Positions 24,574 through 33,784 of a stretch of DNA of 64,000 nt are shown in pieces. The position numbers and the translations under genes are program-made. Position 1 is the first letter of the stretch. Every line of letters starts with the position of its first letter. Source of the stretch: JAIBJN01 sp963842305 (GTDB lineage Bacteria > Actinomycetota > Thermoleophilia > Gaiellales > Gaiellaceae). Below the pieces are notes generated by a model. That model worked only from the letters and a program-made list of their open reading frames with translations. It made no database searches and was not told the DNA's origin. The DNA is taken from contig CAWJFW010000008.1 in the NCBI GenBank assembly GCA_963842305.1, forward strand, positions 1 to 64,000, in the 5' to 3' direction.

Positions 24574-24894
24574 TCATCTCTCGACGATCAGCGTGATCTG
24601 GTCGAGGCCGACCACACGGACGGTCTCCCCCACCTCGGCCCCCTCGGCGCAGCGAGCTCCCCAGATCTCCGACTCGCCAGACAGCCGAACCTGGCCGAGA
24701 GGCTTGCACGAAGCGATCACGGTCGCCGTCCGTCCGACGAGCGTCTCCGCTCCGGCCTGAACCTTCTTCTTCCGCACGAGGCGCCAGATGGCGAAGACCT
24801 CGCCGAGCCAGAGCAGGAGCCCGACCAGGAGCGCGATCACGTTCCACGGCGTCGGCAGCACGAAGAGCAGGACGAGCCCGATGATCAGCAGCAT
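24574..24894 (-). CDS. NfeD-like short membrane protein
   Basis: 106 residues. Two closely spaced membrane segments (residues 2-38) precede an OB-fold NfeD C-terminal domain (GAETLVGRTATVIASCKPLGQVRLSGESEIWGARC...VRVVGLDQITLIVER). NfeD proteins usually partner with stomatin-like proteins in membrane quality control, but no stomatin gene is adjacent. It is 10 bp downstream of the hydrolase gene on the same strand and convergent with the ClC gene. Confidence 0.85.
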   Translation of the reverse strand: MLLIIGLVLLFVLPTPWNVIALLVGLLLWLGEVFAIWRLVRKKKVQAGAETLVGRTATVIASCKPLGQVRLSGESEIWGARCAEGAEVGETVRVVGLDQITLIVER

Positions 24895-24904
24895 GGCGCG
24901 AAGC

Positions 24905-26771
24905 CTACGGGGCCGGCATGGTGGCCCGGAGCTGTCGCCCGCCGACTGTGCCTACGAGCGAGGCGGTCGCGTGCGGCTCCTTGAGCCACTCGATCCGAAG
25001 CGTGCCGGTCGTCCCGCCCGGGCTTCTGACCTCGACGTCCGCGCTCGAGGCACCGCCGTTGTACGCCCAGCGGACGGTTCCACTCACGAACACCCCGGGC
25101 ACGAGCCGAACGTTCTTCAGGCGGAAGCGGACGTTGGGGTCGCCGGAGTACGACCAGTGGCCGCCGTGGAGGCCGACGCCCGTCCCGTCGTAGTTCACCA
25201 TCCAGCGTGCGATCACATCGGCCGAGGTGAGGGCGGCCGCCGCTGCCAGGCGCCGATCATCCCGGGTCGAGTCGTCGCCGGTGGCACGAGCGGCAGGCGT
25301 CACGTTGTCGACCGAGCTCGAGAACGCCGGGATGAGGTTCCACTCGCCGACCTCGTCGGCGCAGGAGGTGTCGCCTGGGGTCAGGGAGCGGACGAAGCGT
25401 GCGTAGATCCGCGAGGCGCAGAGATCCCAGTCGGCGAGCGCGGTCACGTGCACCGAGTTCGCGACCCCGACGAAGGTCGATGTCGGGAAGCGCCGCGCCA
25501 CCTCCTGCGCCCCGGACGTGGCCGTGATCGTGTCGAGGTCGCCGTTCAGGACGAGCGTCGGGACATCCGGATACACGGCGCCGGGCGGGTCGGGCGGATC
25601 GGGGCGGCGCGGTCCTGGCCAGCGTAGGCAGGCGAGGACGCCTTCGTAGTCGGTGTGCGTCCAAGCCTCGGGGCTGAAGGGGGCAAACGTCCCGGGTGGA
25701 TAGGCAGCGATGGAGGCCTCCGCCTCGGCGCGGCGTGCGGCGATCGGCGTCGAGGGGTCCCAGAGCTGCGGGTAGTCGTGGCAGATCACCGCGAGGTAGA
25801 GCCCCTCCGACCAGGTCGGAGGATCGTCCGGTGGGGCGACGACCGTGACAGTCTCGGCGGCGAGGCGGAGGATCGCGGCCGGCCGGCCGTTGTTCGCCGC
25901 CAGGATCGCGGCCGGAAGGTCGCGCCAGAGTCCGGGATACCAGTAGCTGGCGGAGACGAGCTGCACGAATGCGTCCTCGTCCAGCTGGACGTCGGTGCGC
26001 TTCCCGTCGCCGTCGGGCGCAGCGCCGAGGATCGGCTCCGCGCGCACACGGTTGGCGAATCGCTCGACCAGCGCGACCGGATTTCGAACCGGGCAGGTCA
26101 CCGAGCGGGAACACGAGAGGTCGAGCCCGATCCGGATCGCCTCGACCAGGTCGGCCCAGGCCGGATCCGTTCCCGGCAGCGGATAGGCGGCATCGAGCGT
26201 CAGCGAGCGCAGCCTCTCCGGGAAGCGAAGCGCGTAGGCCTGCGCCGCGTAGGTGCCGTACGAATCCCCGTAGAGGTCGATCTTCCCCGCGTGCAGGGAC
26301 CGCAGCACCGTCTCGAGGTCCTGCACGGCCTGCGAGGTCGAGTAGAGGTCGCGCTTCGGGCCGATCTGCTTCGCGCAGCGGCCGGCACGGGTCACGTAGT
26401 GGCGGGCCGGCCTCGAGAACGCCTCGCAGCCGAGCGGCGCGCTCCCGCCCGTCCCCCGCAGGTCGAAAAGGACGAGGTCGCGTCGGGCCGAGATCGGCCG
26501 CCACAGGTCGACCCGGTCTGGAGCGGCCGGGAGTGACCGCATATCCGGGCCCGCCTTCGAGTGAGACGACCGTCGAGATGCGCGGCTGATCGCGGTCCGT
26601 TCGCCGGTAGCGCTCGAAGTAGACGCGGATCGACCGTCCGTCCGGGTTCGCCCGGTCGAGGGGTACGCGCATGTAGCCGCACTGCGCCGCCTGGTGGAGG
26701 CCCCGCGCCTCTGCCGGACACGTCGTGATGATCGGGGGAGGAGGCGGAGGCAGGGCGAGCGCCACGATCAC
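24905..26771 (-). CDS. Alpha/beta-hydrolase, proline-iminopeptidase/tripeptidyl-aminopeptidase-like (frameshifted)
   Basis: The first frame gives CGYMRVPLDRANP...STVVSLEGGPGYAV, the oxyanion GGPG motif. At about 26533-26545 it must switch by +1 to LVLFDLRGTGGSAP, the nucleophile elbow GDSYGTYAAQAY, the lower-domain PTLVLNGDLDTITA (Asp) and VGVANSVHVTAL (His). Joined, the protein is about 621 residues. A C-terminal beta-rich domain (last ~120 residues, WSYSGDPNVRFRLKNV...) is beyond the usual hydrolase fold. The N-terminus has only a weak hydrophobic stretch, so export is uncertain. Confidence 0.83.
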
Positions 26772-26801
26772 CCGACTATACGGTCCCCCGACACGGATCA
26801 G

Positions 26802-28985
26802 CTAGCCGAACGAATTGAACGACTTGGCGTTTTCGACAGGATCCTTGCGCCGCTTTAGCGGAACGCCGACCTTCTCGACGCCCGTGCAGCTCCCTCCGTG
26901 ACCGTCGGAGACCCTGTAGGCGATGCGGTAGACGCGCCCGTTCCTGTCCGGATCGCGCTCGGCCCGAAGCTTGATCTGGTCGGGCTTTCCGGACAGGCGC
27001 TCGGCGTCGGGCTTCTTGTCACCCTTGCCGCTGACCTTCTTGACCTTCTCGTCCTGGGTGACACCGGTGATCGTGAATGCGAGCGGATCGCCGTCGGGAT
27101 CGGTCGCCCCCGAAAGCTTGACCAGAACGAGCTGGTGCTCCGGGGGCCAGATCGTCGTTTCGGACGGCTTGACGTTCGCGCAGGTCGGCGGGACGTTGAG
27201 CTCGTCCACGGTGACGGAGACCAGACCCTCGTCCGTCGCCAGCCCGTCGGTAACCCTGTACGTGAAGCTGTCCGGGCCGACGTACCCGATATCCGGCGAG
27301 TACATGCAGAGCCCGGTCGTCTCGTTGCAGCCGACAGAGCCGTGCTGGGGATCACTCCAGGAGCCGGCCTCGATGACGAGCGTGTCCCCATCGACGTCGA
27401 GGTCACCCGCCAGCACGTTGACGCCTGCCGGCGTGTCCATCTGCGTCGTCAGGACGTCGTCGTCGGCGACCGGCGCATCGTTCTCTGGACCCACGGTGAC
27501 TGAGACGGTGCCGGTGTCCGTGCCACCGGCGCCGTCAGAGACCGTGTAGGCAAAGCTGTCGGCGCCCGCGTAACCGGCGACCGGGACATAAGTGCACGTC
27601 CCGTCCGGCAGGCAGGAGACGGCCCCATGGGCGCCGTTCGTCGAGCCCGTAACGGAAAGGACATTGCCCTCCGCGTCCGAGTCGTTGAGCAGCACGTTGA
27701 GCTGGGCCTGTGCGTCCTCGGCGAGGGTCAGGGTGTCGTCGAAGGCGGACGGCGCGTCGTTCACGGGCGTGACGGTGACCGTAACCGTTCCGGTGTCGGT
27801 CCCACCGCGCCCGTCCGCGACTGTGTAGGCAAAGGAGTCGTCGCCGTGCCAATTCGCGCCCGGGGTGTACGTGCAGCTGCCGCCGGCTGTGCAGGAGACT
27901 GCCCCGTTGGTCGCGGCCGGCGCCGCCGTCGTGACGCTCAGCGCGTCGCCGTCGGCGTCCGTGTCGCCAACGAGCACGTTGACCGACCCTGCCGTGTCTT
28001 CTGCGGTGGTCAGCGTCTCGTCGTCCGCGACGGGCGGGATGTTCTCGGGCGCGACGGTCACGCCTACCGTAGCCCAGTCCCAGCCACCGTGCCCGTCCGT
28101 GACCTGGTACTGGAAGCTGTCAGTGCCCTTGAAGTCGGACTCGGGCGTGTACGTGCAGAGCCCGGCGGCCTGGCAGGAGACGATGCCGTGTGTCGCCGCG
28201 GGCGCCGCCGTCGAGACGGTGAGCGTGTCGCCATCGATATCGGTGTCGTTTCCCAGCACGTTCAGCGAGCCCTGCCCGTCTTCCGTGACGACGAACGAGT
28301 CCGCGACTGCGTTCGGATCGTCGTTGACCGGCGTGACGGTGACGGTCACTTCGCCCGTGTCGTCGCTTCCGGCCCCGTCCTCGATGATGTACGTGAAGCT
28401 GTCGGAGCCGTTGAAGTTCAGGCTCGGCGTGTATGTGCACAGCCCCTCGAGCGTGCAGGAGACGGTTCCGTGGTCGGCTTCGGGAGTCTCGGTCACGACG
28501 AGGAGCTGGTCGCCGTCTTCGTCCTCGTCATTGGCGAGCACGTCCACCTGGCCGGCCTCGTCTTCGTCGGTCGTGAGGAAGTCGTCGCCCGCGACCGCCT
28601 GCGAGTTCGTGTACGTCACGTTGACCACGACGAGGCCGACGTCGGTCCCGCCGTTCCCGTCCGCGACGATGTACGTGAAAGAGTCGACGCCGATGAAGCT
28701 CGGGTTGGCGGGCGTGTACGAGCAGACGGAGCCCGAGCACACGACCGTGCCCTCGACGCCCTGCGTCCAGGTCGAGATGGAGAGCGGGTCGCCGTCCGGG
28801 TCCGAGTCGTTGGCGAGGACGTCGACGTCGCCCCCTGTCCCCCTGGCCGTGTCCAGCTCGTCGTCCACTGCGACCGGCGGCCCGCCTCCGTCGAGTGACG
28901 GCGCGGCTGCGGGCGCGAACGCCGCGACGCCCGCGACGAGAACGGCGAGCAGCCCAAGCCGGAGATGTGGAGCGGCCGCGTGCAT
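26802..28985 (-). CDS. Secreted protein with six tandem Ig-like (cadherin/Big_9-type) repeats
   Basis: About 727 residues. A signal peptide (MHAAAPHLRLGLLAVLVAGVAAF) is followed by six ~92-residue repeats with the pattern DDxLTTxEDTxG-VNVL-DxDxDGDxLSV...G-VSC-CTYTP-F-G-DSFxYTVxDGxGGxDTG. Each repeat conserves two Cys (VSC...CTY), probably a disulfide, and Asp-rich turns that could bind calcium. A seventh divergent domain (TIWPPEHQLVLVKLSGATDPDGD) ends the protein. There is no LPxTG or membrane anchor. ATG 28985 places the signal peptide correctly; an in-frame ATG at 29027 is possible. Likely a surface or matrix protein. Confidence 0.85.
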   Translation of the reverse strand: MHAAAPHLRLGLLAVLVAGVAAFAPAAAPSLDGGGPPVAVDDELDTARGTGGDVDVLANDSDPDGDPLSISTWTQGVEGTVVCSGSVCSYTPANPSFIGVDSFTYIVADGNGGTDVGLVVVNVTYTNSQAVAGDDFLTTDEDEAGQVDVLANDEDEDGDQLLVVTETPEADHGTVSCTLEGLCTYTPSLNFNGSDSFTYIIEDGAGSDDTGEVTVTVTPVNDDPNAVADSFVVTEDGQGSLNVLGNDTDIDGDTLTVSTAAPAATHGIVSCQAAGLCTYTPESDFKGTDSFQYQVTDGHGGWDWATVGVTVAPENIPPVADDETLTTAEDTAGSVNVLVGDTDADGDALSVTTAAPAATNGAVSCTAGGSCTYTPGANWHGDDSFAYTVADGRGGTDTGTVTVTVTPVNDAPSAFDDTLTLAEDAQAQLNVLLNDSDAEGNVLSVTGSTNGAHGAVSCLPDGTCTYVPVAGYAGADSFAYTVSDGAGGTDTGTVSVTVGPENDAPVADDDVLTTQMDTPAGVNVLAGDLDVDGDTLVIEAGSWSDPQHGSVGCNETTGLCMYSPDIGYVGPDSFTYRVTDGLATDEGLVSVTVDELNVPPTCANVKPSETTIWPPEHQLVLVKLSGATDPDGDPLAFTITGVTQDEKVKKVSGKGDKKPDAERLSGKPDQIKLRAERDPDRNGRVYRIAYRVSDGHGGSCTGVEKVGVPLKRRKDPVENAKSFNSFG

Positions 28986-29057
28986 GGTGACGTCGCACTG
29001 AGTGTCGGAAGGCGCGACCGATCCCATGAGCGCCGTTCGAGGGTCTTCGCAGGTTGA

Positions 29058-29957
29058 CTACGTCGCCGGCGGCGTCCCTGTCCGCTGAACGCGCGCCCCC
29101 CTAAGCAGATGAACGACGCCCCACCCCGCCAGGACGCCGAGCCCGACTGCGAGAGTCACGATCACGATGCCGTTCGCATACGGCACGTCGAGGAGCTTGA
29201 TACCGCTGAGGGCGAGACATGTTGCCAGGGCGATCCGAAGTGCGGTCTCCGGAAGGCCGACGCTGATCCGGCTGCCGATCAGCACGCCGGGGATCGAGCC
29301 GACGAGCAGCCAGCCGACCGCGGTGAGGTCGACGTTGCCCGCCACGAGATGGCCGATCCCCGCGACCCACAGCAGCGCGGCCGCATGGGCGATGTCCGTG
29401 CCGACGACGTACTTGGCGGCGAGCGGGTAGGCGAGCAGCATCGCGAGCGCGAAAAGCGTGCCGCTCCCCACCGACGTGAGCCCGACGATGAAGCCGCCGA
29501 CGATGCCGATCGAGACCGCAACGATCCGATCTCGCGTGCTGAGCCGTCCTAGGGTGGAGGCCGATCCGCCGCGGTGCGTGAGGGCCTTGGCGACGAAGGC
29601 GACGGCCCCGAACAGGAGCGTGTAGCCGAGCACCTGCCCCTGGACCGAATCGACGCTGTCTCCGTAGCGGTCGGTCAAGTACGTCGCGACCCACACCCCC
29701 ACCAGTGAGGCGGGAGCACTCCCGAGGAGCATCCATGCGGCGAGCCGGGCCCGCACCGTGCCGAGTCGCCGGTGCTGGACGCCGCCGAAGGACTTGAAGA
29801 CCGCTCCGTGGAAGATGTCCGTCCCGATCGCGGCCGCGGGGTTGAAGTTGAAGAAGAAGATCAGGATCGGCGTCATGAGCGCGCCGCCGCCCATTCCCGT
29901 CATCCCGACGAGCAGGCCGGTGATGAGACCGGCGATGATCAGGCGCGGATCGTTCAC
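29058..29957 (-). CDS. TSUP (TauE/SafE) family permease
   Basis: 299 residues, about eight hydrophobic helices. The paired family repeats GLLVGMTGMGGGALMTPIL (N-terminal half) and GFIVGLTSVGSGTLFALAML (C-terminal half) are diagnostic, as is AAAIGTDIFHGA/VVGTDIAHAA. Family members export or import sulfite, sulfonates or organic anions. The GTG start at 29957 lies 4 bp after the universal stress protein stop, so the two are an operon. The substrate cannot be told. Confidence 0.88.
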   Translation of the reverse strand: MNDPRLIIAGLITGLLVGMTGMGGGALMTPILIFFFNFNPAAAIGTDIFHGAVFKSFGGVQHRRLGTVRARLAAWMLLGSAPASLVGVWVATYLTDRYGDSVDSVQGQVLGYTLLFGAVAFVAKALTHRGGSASTLGRLSTRDRIVAVSIGIVGGFIVGLTSVGSGTLFALAMLLAYPLAAKYVVGTDIAHAAALLWVAGIGHLVAGNVDLTAVGWLLVGSIPGVLIGSRISVGLPETALRIALATCLALSGIKLLDVPYANGIVIVTLAVGLGVLAGWGVVHLLRGARVQRTGTPPAT

Positions 29958-29961
29958 GGAG

Positions 29962-30354
29962 TCAGTGCACGGCGAGGACGTCGCACGTCGCCCGACGCAT
30001 GACGTTCTGCGCGACGCTCCCCTCGACGAGCCGCTCGAAGAAGCCCTTCTTGCGCATGCCGACGACGATGATGTCGGCGTTCCGTTCTTCGGCCAGCGCC
30101 ACGATCGCGTCAGCGGGTTGGCCGGACGACTGGACGAGCTCGACTTCGAGCCCGCGCTCGGCGAGATAGGCCCGGGCCTGGTCGAGGCGCTCGCGCCCGT
30201 AGCGTCCTGCGCCCTCGGTCTCTTCATGGTCGTCCGGCGCGACGTTCGTGACGATCAGGGTCGCCTTCAACCCTTCGGCCAGGTCCGCGGCTCGCGCGAG
30301 CGTGTTGCTCTCCGGGTCGTCGAAGGCGACGAGGATGGTCTTGGCGACCGACAT
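29962..30354 (-). CDS. Universal stress protein (UspA family)
   Basis: 130 residues from ATG 30354 (MSVAKTILVAFDDPESN). The Rossmann-like fold has the N-terminal strand TILVAFDD, DIIVVGMRKKG and the C-terminal EGSVAQNVMRRATCDVLAVH, which resembles the nucleotide-binding G-x2-G-x9-G(S/T) loop. The single domain is of usual length. It is co-transcribed with the TSUP permease. Confidence 0.9.
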   Translation of the reverse strand: MSVAKTILVAFDDPESNTLARAADLAEGLKATLIVTNVAPDDHEETEGAGRYGRERLDQARAYLAERGLEVELVQSSGQPADAIVALAEERNADIIVVGMRKKGFFERLVEGSVAQNVMRRATCDVLAVH

Positions 30355-30448
30355 GACCTCATAGGGTAGGCGCTCGCCCTGACGCAGGCGTCGGTCGGGC
30401 CGCGCCTGACTCCAGCCCTCCAGCTTCACCGTGCCTGCGAAGGGAGAG

Positions 30449-30522
30449 GTCGCCCCCGGTGGCCGTAGTCCGGGGGCGACTCTTGAGAGCTGGGCCCGTG
30501 GTCGGACGCACGCCCGACCACG
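30449..30522. terminator. Two adjacent hairpins in the 193-bp intergenic region
   Basis: Inverted repeats GTCGCCCCCGG / CCGGGGGCGAC (30449-30480) and CGTGGTCGG / CCGACCACG (30497-30522) lie between the exported Gly/Asn-rich gene (ending 30548) and the universal stress protein gene (starting 30354), both on the minus strand. They probably terminate the former. Confidence 0.6.
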
Positions 30523-30547
30523 AGCCTCTGCCGCAGGCCGTCCCGGG

Positions 30548-31123
30548 TTAGAACACCAATCCTGTAAGCGCGTTGAAGAACGCCCGCAGCGCGGCGAACG
30601 CATCGGCGGCCACGGACTCCTCGCCGCCGACAACGGGCTGATCTGACGGGTCCCCTACCTCCGGCTCCGCCGCAGGCGGTGCCTCACCGTCGGCAGCCGT
30701 AGGCCCGTCCCGGTCGTGCGCCTCGGTCGAGACGCACTTGCCGAAGGCATTCGCCTTCGTCTCGTTCGTGCCGTACCGAGTGGTAAAGGCCTCGACGCCC
30801 ATCTGCTCACGCTCGAACTTGCACACCCAGGCCGGGTTGTCGTGCTTCGGTGCATCCGCTGTCGGTTCGTCAGCAGTGGCGCGGGCGGCTCGCCGCGCCT
30901 CCCTCTGGGCAGCCTTCTCCGCCTTCTTCTCCTGGCCCTTGCCGGCCGAGGCAGGCTTGCCGTGGGCTTTCGCACCGCCGCTGCCACCGCTGGCCCACGC
31001 GGGCGGGCCCTGGCCGTGGCCGTTGCCGTTGCCGTTGCCGTTGCCAGGCTTCGCAGCAGCTGCGGGAACCAGGAGCGCGGCTGCAACGAGGCTCGCAAAA
31101 AAAACGTGGAGTCCGATCTTCAT
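30548..31123 (-). CDS. Exported low-complexity (NGNGHGQG-rich) protein of unknown function
   Basis: 191 residues. A signal peptide (MKIGLHVFFASLVAAALLVPAAAA) precedes a KPGNGNGNGNGHGQGPP stretch, a Lys/Ala/Arg-rich helix, and a core with two Cys (AWVCKFEREQMGVEAF...NAFGKCVSTEA), then a hydrophobic C-terminal end (AFAALRAFFNALTGLVF). GAAAGG precedes ATG 31123. It is divergent from the sigma factor gene, whose C-terminal tail has similar Asn/Gly/His/Lys composition, so the two may be functionally linked. I do not recognise the family. Confidence 0.72.
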   Translation of the reverse strand: MKIGLHVFFASLVAAALLVPAAAAKPGNGNGNGNGHGQGPPAWASGGSGGAKAHGKPASAGKGQEKKAEKAAQREARRAARATADEPTADAPKHDNPAWVCKFEREQMGVEAFTTRYGTNETKANAFGKCVSTEAHDRDGPTAADGEAPPAAEPEVGDPSDQPVVGGEESVAADAFAALRAFFNALTGLVF

Positions 31124-31243
31124 GTCGATTGCCTTTCGGAGCTGGGACTGGGCGCTACGTCCACAGACGCCGCAGGCCACGAAAACATGCGCCGGGGGCG
31201 CATCGACTTGAAGCTCGGCGCAGATTCGCGAGAATGTGCGTGC

Positions 31244-32370
31244 ATGGCAGTTGCGCCGGAAGCGAGCCGAACCCAGCTTGCCGCTGAGGAGTCCGAGACC
31301 GCCGAGCAGCTCTTCGAGGAGCATGCGGGCTGGATCTACGGTTACTGCCTGCGCGTCCTCCGCTCGCCAGAGGAGGCGGAGGACGCACTCCAGACGACAT
31401 ATCTGAACGCGTGCAGGAGCCTCAATCGGGGCACGCGCCCGAAACAGGGGTCGGCGTGGCTCCTCCGAATCGCCCAGAACGTCTGCTTCAGCAGGCTGCG
31501 CTCCTCTGGCCGCCGGAGCACGTTCGAGCACGCGCAGGACACTGCCGTCCTCGAGGCGACTGCCCCCGCTCCCGACCATGAGTCCGACGAGCTGGTCGGA
31601 CTGACGGACGCCCTCCAGGGCATGCCCGAGCAGCAGCGCAAAGCGATTCTCCTGCGCGAGTGGAAGGGGCTTTCCTACAGCGAGATCGCGACCGAGCTCG
31701 GGATCACCCAGTCGGCTGTGGAAACCCTGATCTTCCGTGCGCGGCGCTCACTAGCTGCCGGGCTCGAGAGCCCGCCGAAGCGCTCGCGGCTCCGGTCCCT
31801 GTACGCATTCGACCTGGGCGGGCTCGCGGCCGCGATCAAGGGGCTCTTCGCCGGCGGCGCGGGGGTCGGGGTCAAGACCGTCGCCGCGCTCACCGTAGCG
31901 GCCGCGACGACGACCACGATCGTCGCCACCGATCCGGGCGGCATGTTCTCCGACCGGCACTCCGTGCGACAGGCGCGGGTGCAAGCGGCAGACTCGAACG
32001 GCGGCTTCGCAGGGGCGACCGATCGCCGCCACGCCGATCGTCGGGGGCAACGTGCTCACGGCCACCTCCGAGCCGCGGACGGCCCCTGGCCAGGACGGCG
32101 TCCGACCGAGCGACGAGAAGGCACCCGGCCCGGCCGATGGACAGGGAAAGGCACAAGGCCAACGGGCACGACACGGACCACGGGAACGGCAAGGGCAGGG
32201 CCGGGGCCCCGGGCCAGGTCAAGAAGGCCGAGAATGCCCCGAACGAGCCGAGCAGACACGGATCTGCTCAGGGCGGCAAGCCTGACCATGCCGGTCAGAG
32301 CGGTCCGCCGCCACATGCCCAGGCCAACGGGCACGAGAAAAGCGAGAAGGTCAAGAAGGCCAAGAAGTAG
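31244..32370 (+). CDS. ECF-type sigma-70 factor with C-terminal membrane segment and tail (two frame breaks)
   Basis: Region 2 (AEQLFEEHAGWIYGYCLRVLRSPEEAEDALQTTYLNACRSL) and region 4 (MPEQQRKAILLREWKGLSYSEIATELGITQSAVETLIFRARRSL) are clear, residues ~18-175. A hydrophobic segment (VGVKTVAALTVAAATTTTIVAT, ~215-237) and a low-complexity tail follow. The tail only reads well if one G is removed at 32012-32015 (giving GRPIAATPIVGGNVL) and one at 32157-32158 (giving ANGHDTDHGNGKG); it then ends KVKKAKK at TAG 32370, about 374 residues. A membrane-anchored sigma factor is unusual; release by proteolysis is speculation. Confidence 0.82.
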
Positions 32371-32399
32371 TGGAGGCCCGTTTCCGGGCCCCCACTACT
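32366..32399. terminator. Bidirectional terminator overlapping the sigma factor stop
   Basis: Inverted repeat AGTAGTGGaGGCCCG - TTTC - CGGGCC-CCCACTACT covers the sigma gene stop codon and lies before the convergent exported-protein gene (ending 32425). It probably serves both. Confidence 0.65.
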
Positions 32400-32424
32400 A
32401 GCGCACCGTCTTGCCAGATCTGAT

Positions 32425-33564
32425 CTAGTCCGAGCAGTGCCCGGGGCCGATGTCGCCCTCGTTGTAGTCGGCGAGCGTGCCGGCGTAGGCGATTGCCTGC
32501 GCCCGGACGGCCTTGGAGAGCGTCGACGTGGGCGTGTAGGTGGTGAAGAACGCATCCGCGCCGGACAGGGCCGCATTGACCGCTGCCGTCGAGCTCGTCC
32601 CCGCGAGGAGATTGAGCTTCGCGGCGATGTACTGGTGGGCGAGGATGTAGTAGGCGTTCCCGCCCGCAGAGGACGTGTTGATCACCTGGTACCACGTCTT
32701 CCCGCTCGAGAAGAACGCGGTGTCCTCCCCGATCAGCGCCCAGGTCGCGTCGTACTTCGCAGGGCCGTACTTCGAGTGGTTCTTCCAGTAGCCCTGCGTC
32801 AGGGTGCAACCCGGCGAAGGCGGCGGCTTGCACGTGACGGTCACGCGCGCGTCGTCGCTCTCGCCGGTCTCGCGGATGGTCGCGGTGTTGTCGTGCGTCC
32901 CCGCGTCCTCGTTGCACCGGAACGTCCGGGTGTAGGTCTCCGTCCCGGAGTCGGTGAAGAGCCACGAGAGACCGTTGGTGTCGTCCACGTGCACGGAGCC
33001 GTTCACGACCGTCGGCTCGGGAAGCGTGAAGTCGACCTTCTCGTTCGGCCCCATCTCCTCACCGGGATTCCGTGGGTCGTTCGTCACGGTGACCCGCGCG
33101 TTGTTGCGCAGGGTCCCTCCCACTGGCTCGAACGGAATCGAGTACGGGTAGCACTGCGACTCGCCCGGATCGAGCACCGGGTTCAGGCTCATGTCCAGCG
33201 GGACGGACGCCAACGTGATGACCTCGCCTTCGAGGAGCGCCTGCAGGCGGTCGACGATCTTCAGGTTCTCCGTTGGCGCCGCGCTGACGTTCTCCACGCA
33301 GACCTCGCCGTCGACCCAGAACTCGTCGATGCCCGAGCTCTTGGTCACTTCGACGGTGTACGTGCTCGTCCCCGATTCACCGGTCTCCAGGTTCCAGGAA
33401 TCCGGCGAGACGGATTTCTCGATCGTCCAGTCGTAGGTCGTCGTCCAGTGGCCCTCCGCCGTCTTGTACGCCTGAATCGGCGACGTCGCGCTCGCGACCG
33501 GCGCGATCACGCCGGCCACGACGGCCGTACACACGGCAAGCCACAGCTTTGTGGCAAACCTCAT
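32425..33564 (-). CDS. Secreted protein with TQGYWKNH motif
   Basis: 379 residues. The signal peptide is MRFATKLWLAVCTAVVAGVIAPVASA. The middle part (residues ~40-230) reads as Ig-like beta domains of the 'DUF11-like' kind (TSTYTVEVTKSSG, NNARVTVTNDP, DNTATIRETGESDDARVTVTC). The C-terminal ~120 residues begin CTLTQGYWKNHSKYG, a motif seen in many secreted actinobacterial proteins, and contain AYYILAHQYIAAKLN. No anchor is visible. It may be a matrix or surface protein; the biochemical role is unknown. Confidence 0.78.
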   Translation of the reverse strand: MRFATKLWLAVCTAVVAGVIAPVASATSPIQAYKTAEGHWTTTYDWTIEKSVSPDSWNLETGESGTSTYTVEVTKSSGIDEFWVDGEVCVENVSAAPTENLKIVDRLQALLEGEVITLASVPLDMSLNPVLDPGESQCYPYSIPFEPVGGTLRNNARVTVTNDPRNPGEEMGPNEKVDFTLPEPTVVNGSVHVDDTNGLSWLFTDSGTETYTRTFRCNEDAGTHDNTATIRETGESDDARVTVTCKPPPSPGCTLTQGYWKNHSKYGPAKYDATWALIGEDTAFFSSGKTWYQVINTSSAGGNAYYILAHQYIAAKLNLLAGTSSTAAVNAALSGADAFFTTYTPTSTLSKAVRAQAIAYAGTLADYNEGDIGPGHCSD

Positions 33565-33784
33565 TCGAACCCCTTTCCCGTTTCTCGCTGTCAGGGCTCC
33601 GAGTCGAGCGAGGGTACGGCCGCATCCTCGCGCGTCTCCCTTGTGAGTTAGCCCCCTCCCTCGTCCATAGTGCGCGGCAGGCGGAGAGTCAAGCCGGACT
33701 AGCCGGACGGGGAGGTTCCGGCGTTCGCCACAAGAACGTGAGCCTCGTCGGCGCCACCCTCTGGCTCACCCACGCCGGCGCGGG

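Noticed and set aside
27627..28898. Long plus-strand frame opposite the Ig-like repeat gene
   Set aside because: It mirrors the repeat structure of the minus-strand gene, as any antisense of a repetitive gene would.
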